Source: CAYQMF01 sp964418595
GTDB taxonomy: Bacteria; Planctomycetota; UBA1135; UBA2386
Length of the DNA stretch: 64,000 nucleotides
Reading direction: 5' to 3'
NCBI GenBank assembly: GCA_964418595.1
Contig: CAYQMF010000007.1
Location: forward strand, 36,702-100,701
Shown here: in pieces, positions 16,178-24,406 of the stretch
Layout of the letters: every line of letters starts with the position of its first letter
Numbering within the stretch: the first letter of the stretch is position 1
The notes under the pieces: model-generated
What the model was told of the DNA's origin: nothing
The model's database searches: none
The model's input: the letters and a program-made list of their open reading frames with translations, nothing else
Position numbers and translations under genes: made by a program

Positions 16178-16881
16178 CGCCGGTTGTGCTCCACGCTCTC
16201 GACGCGCCCGTCCTTGAGCCACACGACCTTCTCGGCGCGCTCCGCCACCTTGGGGTTGTGAGTGACGATCACGACCGTGACACCCTCGCGGTGCAGGTCG
16301 TCGATGAGGTGCAGGATCTCGTCCTCGGTCTTGCTGTCGAGGTTGCCGGTCGCCTCGTCGGCCAGCAGGAAGAGCGGGTCGTTCATGAGCGCCCGCGCGA
16401 TGGCGACACGCTGCTGCTGCCCACCGGAGAGCTCGAGCGGGCGGTGCGAGAGGCGGCCCTGCAGACCGACGCGCTCGGCCAGTTCCTGCGCCTTGGCGCG
16501 CGACTCGGCGCCGACTCGCCCCTGGTAGAAGAGCGGCACCTCCAGGTTCTCGAGGACCGTCAACTGCGGGATGAGGTTGAACGACTGGAAGATGAAGCCG
16601 ATGCGCTGGCCGCGCACTTCGGACAGGCGGCTGTCATCGAGTTCGGAGACATCCTCGCCGCCGACCAGGTACTGCCCCGCGGTGGGGCGGTCGAGGCAAC
16701 CGAGCAGATTGAGGAGCGTGCTCTTGCCGGAGCCGCTGCGACCCATGATCGCGATGTACTCGCCCGCCAGGATCTTGAGGTCGACGCCGTCCAGCGCGCG
16801 GACGACGTTGTTCCCCATCCGGTAGTGGCGTTGCACGCCGATCAGCTCGGCGATGGTCGCCCTGGCGGTGCCGACGCTCAC
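16174..16881 (-). CDS. ABC transporter ATPase, MacB/LolD type
   Basis: 235 residues from GTG 16881, which overlaps the adaptor stop as GTGA. Complete ATPase motifs are present: Walker A GRSGSGKST, Q-loop FIFQSFNLIP, signature LSGGQQQRVAIARAL, Walker B LFLLADEAT with GNLDS (D-loop), and H-switch VTHNP. The Q-loop and the GNLDS sequence are characteristic of the MacB/LolD/FtsE group that drives mechanotransmission permeases. It pairs with the permease that overlaps its 3' end. Confidence 0.94.
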   Translation of the reverse strand: MSVGTARATIAELIGVQRHYRMGNNVVRALDGVDLKILAGEYIAIMGRSGSGKSTLLNLLGCLDRPTAGQYLVGGEDVSELDDSRLSEVRGQRIGFIFQSFNLIPQLTVLENLEVPLFYQGRVGAESRAKAQELAERVGLQGRLSHRPLELSGGQQQRVAIARALMNDPLFLLADEATGNLDSKTEDEILHLIDDLHREGVTVVIVTHNPKVAERAEKVVWLKDGRVESVEHNRR

Positions 16882-18806
16882 TTGTTGCCCCGGTCGCCGC
16901 CCTCGCTGGGCGCGCCGCCGCGCTCGCGCCCGCCGCGACCGGTGTCCCCGCGACCGCCATCCCCGCGTCCGCCTTCGCTGCCGCCGCCCTCGCCGCGTCG
17001 CCCGCGACCGCCCCGCATCCCCGACATCATGGCCTCCGACTTGGCCTTCAGCTCCGGGTCGGCCTCGACCGCGGCGCGGATCTCCTCGTTGGTCATGAGC
17101 GCCATGCGATCCGCCTCGAGGATGGCGGCGAACTCCGGGTGCTTCTGCAGGAGCAACTCGCGGAACTCGGTGAAGCGCGCCATTCCGGCGCTGCCGCGGC
17201 GACCCTCGCCGGTGCGTGCGTCACCGTTGTTGGCGGTGGGATTGGCACCGGTGTCCGCGGGAGCCGGGGCCGCAGGAGCAGGAACGGGGTCGGTGGGCTG
17301 GGCGAACTCCGGCGCGACCGCGCCGCCGGGGGGCGCCAGATAGACGCGGTCGCCGTTGGCGAGGCCGGATTTGACGATCACGTAGCTGTAGTCGTGCACG
17401 CCCAGCTCGATCCGGCGTGCCTCCGGGCCCTTGGCCGTGGCGACCCACACGTAGCTCACCGCCAGTTGCCGCTGCACCGCCTGCACCGGCACGTACACGA
17501 CGTCTTCGTGCTCCGAGATGATGATCTCGCAGCTCGCCGACATGTTGGGCTTGAGGAACTCCTGGTTGTTGCCGTCGAGGGCGACGACGGTCTTGTAGAG
17601 CTTGGCCGTGGGGTTGCTGAAGCGCTGGCTCGAGTCCGCCAGCGACGAAACGCTGGCCACGCGCCCAGTGAAGGAGCGGTCGGGGAACGCGTCGATCCGG
17701 ACCAGCGCCGGCTGGCCCACCGCCACCTTGTCGACCATCGCCTCGTGTACGGACAGGTTGGCGATCATGCGCGTGATGTCGGGCAGGATGATCAGCGCCT
17801 GGCGCTGGCGGACCTGCGCGCCTTCTTCGACGACCTCGCGCCGGCGCATGCCGTCGCCCTCGAATGCGTAGACCACGAGACCCGGCGTGGGCGCGATGAT
17901 CACCGCATTCTTGAGCTGCAGCTCGAGGTTGTCGAAGCGCTCTTTCGCCAGCTTGTACTCGGCGTCGCGGCTCTCGACCTCCGCGCGCGCCTGCGCCAGC
18001 TTGGCCTCGCCTTGCGCCTCGACCCGCTCGAGGGCGAGCTTGGCCTCCGTCACCTTCTGTTCGACCTGCAGCTTCTTGATCTCGAGGTCGTAGTGCTCGA
18101 GCAAGACGCGCTGGTTGACCGCGCGGTCGACCTGGTACTTCTTTCGGTCGGCGTCGAGCTGGTCCCGCTCCAGTTCGTTCTTGGTGATGAAGTCCTTGGT
18201 CCGCAGCCGCTCGCTCCACGCGAGCCGGTCTTCTGCGAGCTTCTGCTCCTGCCGCGCCAGCCGGATGTTGTCGTCGGCGTCCTTGCGTTGCTGCTCCTGC
18301 TCGCCCATCTCGCGCGTCCCGTCCGCGCTGTCCCGCCCGTAGAACTTCTCCTGGTTCATCTCGGCGATCTTGAGCTCGTTGTGCGCGGCCAGCATCTCGG
18401 CCTGGTTCTGCTTCTCCTGGATCTCGAGCCCCTTCTCGGCGCTGACCTTGGCGGCGAGGGCGCGCGCGACGGAGATCTCCTGGGTGGCCTTCTTCTCGAC
18501 CACTTGCGAAGCGTCGAGCTCGACGAGGCGCTCACCCTTCTGGACGCGCGAGCCTTCTTTGACGAGCGAGATGACGGTGTTCTGGCCCTCCATCTCGGAA
18601 CGGACCCGGGTTTCGACCGCGGCGGCGAGCTCGGCGTTCTCCTTGATCGAGATGCGGAGCTTGCCGCGCTTGACCTCGAAGAGGTCAGCGCCGCTGTTCG
18701 TGGTGGCCTTGGTCTCGGTGCTGCAGCTTGCCAAGGCCGCGGTGAGCGTGAGCAGGAGGCTCGTGCCTGCGACGCGGAGGGACGGCGTATGGGTGCGGTC
18801 GATCAT
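16878..18806 (-). CDS. Periplasmic adaptor (HlyD/MacA-like membrane-fusion protein) with an Arg-Gly-rich tail
   Basis: 642 residues from ATG 18806 (ATGA overlap with the outer-membrane-factor gene). A signal with lipobox (TLTAALASC) anchors it as a lipoprotein. The order of the MFP fold is clear: a first lipoyl half (ISLVKEGSRVQKGERLVELD), a long coiled-coil hairpin of about 250 residues rich in Lys, Glu and Gln, the second lipoyl half (VIIAPTPGLVVYAF), then the beta-barrel (GQPALVRIDAFPDRSFTGRV). The hairpin is longer than in MacA. The last 50 residues are an unusual run of Arg and Gly (GMRGGRGRRGEGGG and similar), not typical of adaptors. It links the inner-membrane ABC pair to the TolC-like channel. 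Confidence 0.9.
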   Translation of the reverse strand: MIDRTHTPSLRVAGTSLLLTLTAALASCSTETKATTNSGADLFEVKRGKLRISIKENAELAAAVETRVRSEMEGQNTVISLVKEGSRVQKGERLVELDASQVVEKKATQEISVARALAAKVSAEKGLEIQEKQNQAEMLAAHNELKIAEMNQEKFYGRDSADGTREMGEQEQQRKDADDNIRLARQEQKLAEDRLAWSERLRTKDFITKNELERDQLDADRKKYQVDRAVNQRVLLEHYDLEIKKLQVEQKVTEAKLALERVEAQGEAKLAQARAEVESRDAEYKLAKERFDNLELQLKNAVIIAPTPGLVVYAFEGDGMRRREVVEEGAQVRQRQALIILPDITRMIANLSVHEAMVDKVAVGQPALVRIDAFPDRSFTGRVASVSSLADSSQRFSNPTAKLYKTVVALDGNNQEFLKPNMSASCEIIISEHEDVVYVPVQAVQRQLAVSYVWVATAKGPEARRIELGVHDYSYVIVKSGLANGDRVYLAPPGGAVAPEFAQPTDPVPAPAAPAPADTGANPTANNGDARTGEGRRGSAGMARFTEFRELLLQKHPEFAAILEADRMALMTNEEIRAAVEADPELKAKSEAMMSGMRGGRGRRGEGGGSEGGRGDGGRGDTGRGGRERGGAPSEGGDRGNK

Positions 18807-20524
18807 GGCGGCGTCACGGGCTTGGTCGCGGCATCCGCGGGGGCGGCGGCGAGTTTCGGCATCGGCAGGGTCTGGTCGAAGCGGAGCCCCATCGGCTCGA
18901 GCACGAGGGAGTCCAGCGTCACCATGAGCTGGAGGCGTGCGATAGCGTAGTCGACGCGGGCGCTCATCTGGGCGAGCTGGGCGCCGAGCAGGGACTCCTG
19001 CGCGTCGAGCACGTCCAGCGTGGTCACGTTGCGATCGCCGGCGGCGAAGAAGTCGCGCGTGCTCTCGACCCGCTGCTCCGCGAGGCGGAGCGCATTGGTC
19101 TGGATCTCGTAGCTGGTCACCGTGCGGCGCAGCGTGCGCAATGCCTCGCGTACGTCGCGCTTGATCTCGTCCTCGAACTGCTCGCGGGCGCGGATGAAGA
19201 CATCCAGGCTGATCAGCGCAGAGCGGTAGGCGTTGCGCTCGGCGAGCTTGTCGAGGGCCAGCTCCAGGTCGAAGCCGGCGCGCCAGGAGATCCGCGACCA
19301 GTCGAAGTCGAGTGACGAGTTGGTCTGCGTGGGCACGTTGATCGCGCCGGAGAAGTCGAATTGGCTGCGGAACGCATCCTCCGCGACGAGCACGCGGCGC
19401 GCGGCGTCTTCGACCTCGTCGCGCGTGTTGCGGTAGTCGAGCCGGCGGCTGAACGCGATCGCGACTGCCTCCGCTTCCTCGAGGGTCACGCTCTCGATGG
19501 GCATCGCCGCGAGCTTCTGCAGTTCGGCTACGTCGACGACGGCCCGTGCGTCGGTGGGCAGCCCCAGCGTGATCAGGAACCGATCCACGGCGGACTCCAG
19601 GCGGGCGCGAGCATCGATGAGCCGGTTCTCGGCGCTCAGCTCGTTCTGGCGCGCGCGGCCCACTTCGATCGACGTGTTGCGTCCCGCCTCGACCATCGCC
19701 TCGATGCGCTGGCGTGACAGGGTCAGGCTGTCGCGGTTGGCGACCTCGGCGTCCAGGTTCTGGGTCAGCTCGAGCAGGCCGTAGTAGTCGGAGACGATCC
19801 GCACCGCGAAGGTCGTCCGGAAGCGCTCGAAGTCGCGTACCTGGTAGATCACGTCGCGCTCCGACTGCGTGAGCGGCTCGCGGATGACGCGCGGGCTCAT
19901 GCCGCGCAGGAGCGGCTGGCTTAGGGTGAGGCCGAGCACCGAGGAGGCGTCGAAACCGCCGCCGTTGACCAGCGAGCGCAGGAATTGGTTGGCGAAGCTC
20001 GCCACGATGCGCGGCCCGGCGAGGGTGTTCTGCGAGGCGCGGAGGTCGTCGCTCAGGGTGAGGTTGGCGCTGCCATCCCCGACGCCGTTCACCGCCGCGC
20101 CGCCGCCGCCGCCGAAGCGCCACTCGAAGTCGTGCATCGTGCGCGTGAGGTTCAACGCGACCGAGTACAGGCTCTCCCGCTGGCGCTGGAAGTCGCGGCT
20201 GTTCTCGGCGGCGGCGTCCAGGCTCTCGACCAGCCGGAGGTCGAGCGGCTTCGCTACCGCATCGGCTGCCTCGAGGCGCCGGCGCAGCGTCTCGTGGGGT
20301 CGGTCGACCGTCATGACCTTCGTGTTGCCGGTGACTTGGGCGGACGCCTGTTCGAGGATGCCGTAGACCTGTCGGTCGGCGGCTGCGACCTCGTTCTCCG
20401 GCGCCCGGCACCCGGAGAGGGCGAGCGTCGCGACGGCGACCGACGCGGTCGTGAGCGCGACGACCGAGGGTGCGGCCGACCCATGGGATACGGCGATCCG
20501 GCGGCTGGTGTAGGTGCGGGGCAA
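18803..20524 (-). CDS. TolC-family outer-membrane efflux lipoprotein, first gene of the exporter operon
   Basis: About 573 residues. No ATG or GTG lies near the signal sequence; TTG at 20524 is the best start, placing RRIAVSHGSAAPSVV before a hydrophobic run and a lipobox (LALSGC). The open frame continues upstream with no signal character. The body is the OEP repeat: long helices with periodic Arg, Glu and Gln, repeated RVESTRDFFAAGDRNVTTLD-like turns and LDAQESLLGAQLAQM near the end. It would form the trimeric outer-membrane channel of the MacAB-like system encoded by the next three genes, which overlap one another by four bases. The start is uncertain; the family is firm. Confidence 0.85.
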   Translation of the reverse strand: MPRTYTSRRIAVSHGSAAPSVVALTTASVAVATLALSGCRAPENEVAAADRQVYGILEQASAQVTGNTKVMTVDRPHETLRRRLEAADAVAKPLDLRLVESLDAAAENSRDFQRQRESLYSVALNLTRTMHDFEWRFGGGGGAAVNGVGDGSANLTLSDDLRASQNTLAGPRIVASFANQFLRSLVNGGGFDASSVLGLTLSQPLLRGMSPRVIREPLTQSERDVIYQVRDFERFRTTFAVRIVSDYYGLLELTQNLDAEVANRDSLTLSRQRIEAMVEAGRNTSIEVGRARQNELSAENRLIDARARLESAVDRFLITLGLPTDARAVVDVAELQKLAAMPIESVTLEEAEAVAIAFSRRLDYRNTRDEVEDAARRVLVAEDAFRSQFDFSGAINVPTQTNSSLDFDWSRISWRAGFDLELALDKLAERNAYRSALISLDVFIRAREQFEDEIKRDVREALRTLRRTVTSYEIQTNALRLAEQRVESTRDFFAAGDRNVTTLDVLDAQESLLGAQLAQMSARVDYAIARLQLMVTLDSLVLEPMGLRFDQTLPMPKLAAAPADAATKPVTPP

Positions 20525-20683
20525 GCGAGGGCGGAGAGGACAGAACCTGAATCGAGCCGAGTTGTTACGTTCCAGGGGGGGGAGGCACCAGCTTTTCTTC
20601 CGGGCGGGCTGCCGACCCACCCGTGGGATTCGCCGCGGTCGCGCTTTACCCGACCCCCGTTCCCCGGCAACGTGCGACCCCGC

Positions 20684-21997
20684 ATGAAACAGCGCACGGT
20701 TGGTCTCCTCATCCTGTTTGCCAACGGCCTGCTCGCTCCGCCGGTGCACGCACAGGACGGACACGATCACCCGCCGCCCCAGGGCGCGACGGAGGCCGCG
20801 ATCGCGGGCCGCGGCGAGTTCCGTCTGCTGGATGTCTCCCTGGACCTCCTGACGGCGGTCGGCACGTCGACGGAGCGAGGCGCGGCGTTGCGCGCGCTCC
20901 AGGGCGGCGGGCACGACCCGCGGGAGCGTGGCTTCACGCTCCAGAATGTCGAGCTGTCGCTGGCCGGGGCCGTGGATCCGTACTTCACGGCGGAGGCTCA
21001 TCTCATCACCTTCCTCGATCCGGAGGACGGGGAGACCGTTCTGGAACTGGAAGAGGCGTTCCTCACTTCGCAGTGCCTGCCGTACGGACTCGAACTCGAG
21101 GTCGGCAGCTTCTTCACGGAGTTCGGCCGCATCAACCCGACGCATCCGCATGCCTGGGCCTGGCAGGATCAGCCGGTCGTCGCCACCCGGATCTTCGGCG
21201 CCGACGGGATGCGTGGACCAGGGCTGCGCGTGGGGTGGCAACTGCCGACGCCCCACTTCACGGAGCTGCACTTCGGCGTGCAGAACGCGAGGGGTGAGGG
21301 CATGCCGAGCTTCCTGGCGAACGAGGATGTCTACCGCGACCGGCCGGTCGGCGGTCGCCAGTCGGTGGAACAGGAAACGGCGGCGCTCGACAGCCTGGTG
21401 TACCTGCTGCGGGCACACTCCGCGATCGATCTCACGGCGGAGCACCGCGTCAGCTTCGGCGCGTCGGGCCTGTTCGGTCCCAACGCGACGGGTCAGCAGG
21501 GGGAGACCTTGGTGTACGGGCTCGACATCGGCTACCGGTGGCGGCAGGCCGGCAAGGCAGAGGAGCCTCGCTCGTCCCTTCGCATCGACGGCGAGTGGAT
21601 CGTCCGACGCTTCGACGCGGAGCGGCAGGTGGACGTCAACGATCCGGCCAATCCGGGTGACGACGTCGCGATCCCCGCGGCTTCGCTCGACGACCAGGGC
21701 GCGTATCTGCAGGCGCTGTACGCGTTCCGCGGTCCCTGGGCCGTGGGCCTGCGCGGCGACTGGGTGACGGGCTCGGGCGCGAGCTACGACACGAACAGCA
21801 ACACGCTGGCGCGACGGAGCGATCCGTTCCGCGCCGATCGGTTCCGCGCGTCACCGCTGCTCGTGTACCAGGCCAACGAGTTCGCGCGCGTGCGTCTGCA
21901 GTACAACTACGACGACTCGGACGCCTTGCGCGACGCCGCACACTCCGTGTGGCTGGGCTTCGAAGTCGCGATCGGCAAGCACTCGGCGCACGACTGA
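20684..21997 (+). CDS. Outer-membrane beta-barrel porin with a His-rich N-terminus
   Basis: 437 residues from ATG 20684. A signal peptide (LLILFANGLLAPPVHAQ) leads into DGHDHPPP, a short metal-binding-like sequence. The remainder alternates hydrophobic and polar residues in amphipathic strands (FTLQNVELSLAGAVDPYFTA; LRIDGEWIVRRFDAER; ASPLLVYQANEFARVRLQYN), ending in strands rather than helix, as expected of an outer-membrane barrel of about 16 strands. It resembles putative metal-regulated porin-like receptors, but no TonB box or plug is seen. It is divergent from the efflux operon across 159 bases, so the two may share regulation. Confidence 0.75.
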   Translation: MKQRTVGLLILFANGLLAPPVHAQDGHDHPPPQGATEAAIAGRGEFRLLDVSLDLLTAVGTSTERGAALRALQGGGHDPRERGFTLQNVELSLAGAVDPYFTAEAHLITFLDPEDGETVLELEEAFLTSQCLPYGLELEVGSFFTEFGRINPTHPHAWAWQDQPVVATRIFGADGMRGPGLRVGWQLPTPHFTELHFGVQNARGEGMPSFLANEDVYRDRPVGGRQSVEQETAALDSLVYLLRAHSAIDLTAEHRVSFGASGLFGPNATGQQGETLVYGLDIGYRWRQAGKAEEPRSSLRIDGEWIVRRFDAERQVDVNDPANPGDDVAIPAASLDDQGAYLQALYAFRGPWAVGLRGDWVTGSGASYDTNSNTLARRSDPFRADRFRASPLLVYQANEFARVRLQYNYDDSDALRDAAHSVWLGFEVAIGKHSAHD

Positions 21998-22004
21998 AGC
22001 CGCG

Positions 22005-24119
22005 TCAGCGCGTGCCGCCGATCGAGACCTCGATCCCGTTCGATGTCGTGGCTCCGAGTGCGTTGAGCGTGGGGTGGATCGCGACGCACTGGTGGAAGAC
22101 CTGCGCGCCGACCAGGCTCGGGTTGCGCGGGAGCGGGAACGTCATGTCGGTGCGGCCGCTGATCGAGTTGATCGGTACGGCGACGTAGACGAGCGGCGCG
22201 ATCGACAGCAGGCAGCTTGGCGCGCCGAGCGCGGTCAGGTCGATGGGCAGCGTGCGCCCGAGGTACGTCGTGCGGCTGGCGCCGATCATCATCGTCACCG
22301 GTGCGGATGTGATCGCGGTCGGCTGGCACGTCAGCACGTAACGGCCGCCGGGGATCGGCGCGCCCTGTGCGGGGATGTACATGCTGATCTGGTGGCACAA
22401 CTGGCCGAACGAGACCATCGCGCCGCCGACCACCTGGGTGGGGATCTCCGTCGCGACCAGGGCGAACGCCTGGGTCGGCCCGGGAAGGATCCGGGTCGCC
22501 CGCACCGTCACGGTTGCGGTGCCTGTGGCTCGCGCCGTGAAGCGGAGCATCTCGTCGTGATTGCCGAAGGTCGTGGCGCTGAGGGTGCTGCCATCGACCG
22601 CGACGTGCAGTTCGAGCTCGCTGAACAGGGTCTGGGTTGCGATGCGCGACCATGCGATCGCGACGCCGTAGGCGCGGCCCGCGATCACGGGCAGCGGATA
22701 GGAACGGGTCATCTGGCTGGCGCTCAGTACGTCGGTCGTGGTGATCGCGGCAGCCAGCGCGGCGTGCACCAGCGCGTCCACCTTCAGGTAGCCGTGCCCG
22801 GTGGCGTTGCGGTTCTGGTCGGGGGGCGCCTGCTGGAACGTCACGTCGCGGCTCGATGCCAGGATCGCGGCGCGGGTCTGGTCGGCGGTCGCTGCCGGTC
22901 GGATCGAGCGATAGAGCGCGGCCGCGCCGGCGACCTGCGGCGCCGAGTACGACGTGCCTTGGCCGCCGCGCACCGAGGCCTCGGCGTCGGCCAGCGGCAT
23001 GGTCATCGCCACCCCGTTCGCCAGCAAGTCGGGATACGCGCTGCGGATGGTGAGGTACGCCGGACCGCGCGTCGAGAACGCCGCGACCCGCTGGGTGTCG
23101 TGTTCACAGGCCCCGACCGCGAGCATGTTGGTTGCGCCGTAGCCGTAGCCGGGCAAGCTGCCGGAGTTGCCGGCCATCCCGGTCACCAGCACGTCGGCGG
23201 TGCGGGCCAGCTCGTCGATGGCGGTCTGGTCGGGGAAGCCCAGGTCGAAGGTCCCCTCGTACGAACAGTTCGCCACCTTGATGTTGAAGCGCAGCGCATC
23301 GGCGGCGACCTGCTGCCATGCGCGCACGAGTGTGCTCGCGTAGGCGCCGCCGACCGCGTCGTCGGCGACGCTGTAGCTGACCACGAGCGCCTCGGGGGAA
23401 TGGCCATCGTCGGCGAGTCCGCCACTGTTCCAGCGCGCGCCCACGGCGACGCCGGCCACCGCGGTGCCGTGCGCGATCAGGTCGTCGGGGCTCATCACGC
23501 CGACCTGGACGTTGGCGAGCAGGCGTGATCCTTGCAGGCCCGGGCCGGTGCGAGAGCCGGCGTTGCCGTTCCGGTAGAAGGTCGCGTGCGGGCGGCCGGT
23601 GTTGGCCATGTTCGAGTCGACCCCGGAGTCGACGATGGCGACGGTCACGCCTTCGCCCCTGATCCCGAGTGCCTGCACCAGATCGGTGGCGTGGTTGGCG
23701 GCGTTGGTGGACGTCTGGATTCCGACCTTGCGCAGCTCGTCGCGCACGATGCGCGCCACACGGGGATGCGCGCGGAGCGCGTCGACCCGGTCGGCGGCCA
23801 GTTCCACCGCGAGCCCGTTCACGAGCCACCACTGATCGCACACCGTGCCCCCGAGGTCCGCGACCACGGCAGCCAGCGGCGCCTGGTCGGCGCGCGCGCG
23901 GGCCTTCAGGTCTGCCACGACGGCGTCCATGGCGGCGGGCGCGACGGCCGCCGTCCGCGCCGTAGCGAACGTGGTCAGGTCGAACGACCGGTCGCGCAGG
24001 GTGACTAGCCAGCGCGGCGCCCGCGCATCCGGCTGCGGCGCGACTTCCTGTGCCGCGATCGTGGAACTCGTGAACAGGAGAACAGCGGCGCACGCCGCTG
24101 ACGGCAGGAGATACGTCAT
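22005..24119 (-). CDS. Secreted subtilisin-like (S8) serine peptidase with a lineage-specific C-terminal module
   Basis: 704 residues from ATG 24119, preferred to 24176 because it starts the signal peptide (LLPSAACAAVLLFTSSTIAAQ). A propeptide of about 120 residues (RSFDLTTFATAR...) precedes the catalytic domain: Asp164 in AIVDSGVDS, His217 in AHGTAVAGV, oxyanion Asn318 in GMAGNSGS and Ser390 in GTSYSAPQVAG, all intact. A beta-sandwich region follows, and the last 130 or so residues form a module (LPIDLTALGAPSCLLSIAPL; NPSLVGAQVFHQC; SNGIEVSIG) also seen in other secreted proteins of this window. It is paralogous to the second subtilase near the right end. It converges on the porin gene with 7 bases between stops. 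Confidence 0.92.
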   Translation of the reverse strand: MTYLLPSAACAAVLLFTSSTIAAQEVAPQPDARAPRWLVTLRDRSFDLTTFATARTAAVAPAAMDAVVADLKARARADQAPLAAVVADLGGTVCDQWWLVNGLAVELAADRVDALRAHPRVARIVRDELRKVGIQTSTNAANHATDLVQALGIRGEGVTVAIVDSGVDSNMANTGRPHATFYRNGNAGSRTGPGLQGSRLLANVQVGVMSPDDLIAHGTAVAGVAVGARWNSGGLADDGHSPEALVVSYSVADDAVGGAYASTLVRAWQQVAADALRFNIKVANCSYEGTFDLGFPDQTAIDELARTADVLVTGMAGNSGSLPGYGYGATNMLAVGACEHDTQRVAAFSTRGPAYLTIRSAYPDLLANGVAMTMPLADAEASVRGGQGTSYSAPQVAGAAALYRSIRPAATADQTRAAILASSRDVTFQQAPPDQNRNATGHGYLKVDALVHAALAAAITTTDVLSASQMTRSYPLPVIAGRAYGVAIAWSRIATQTLFSELELHVAVDGSTLSATTFGNHDEMLRFTARATGTATVTVRATRILPGPTQAFALVATEIPTQVVGGAMVSFGQLCHQISMYIPAQGAPIPGGRYVLTCQPTAITSAPVTMMIGASRTTYLGRTLPIDLTALGAPSCLLSIAPLVYVAVPINSISGRTDMTFPLPRNPSLVGAQVFHQCVAIHPTLNALGATTSNGIEVSIGGTR

Positions 24120-24406
24120 CACGCGAAGGAGCTGGAGCGGGAGCGGGGGCTTGCCGGCCCGGCCCGCAAGCGGCATGCCTCTGCTCTCGCGCCCTTCGGG
24201 TTGGGCGGAGTCGTCGATTCGCTACGAAACCGCAACAACAGCGACGTGCCCCTGCCCGGAAACCGCCAGAGGAAGGCTCCGACCGACATGGTCGACAGCT
24301 CATCACGAGCGGGCTTGCGGCGTGGGCCGTGCCGCCGGGGCTCGGCCACTGCCCTCGGTGCCTTGATGCCACGAGCGCTTTCGACACCGAGATGGCAGCC
24401 GTCGGC

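Noticed and set aside
16900..17010. Repetitive codons in the adaptor gene as a CRISPR or minisatellite
   Set aside because: The repeats are imperfect, in frame and explained by an Arg-Gly-rich protein tail.
24119..24150. GGAGCGGGAGCGGGGG near the subtilase start as a second copy of the GGGAGC element
   Set aside because: Only two hexamers, no partner arm and no S23 gene; probably chance in G-rich leader sequence.
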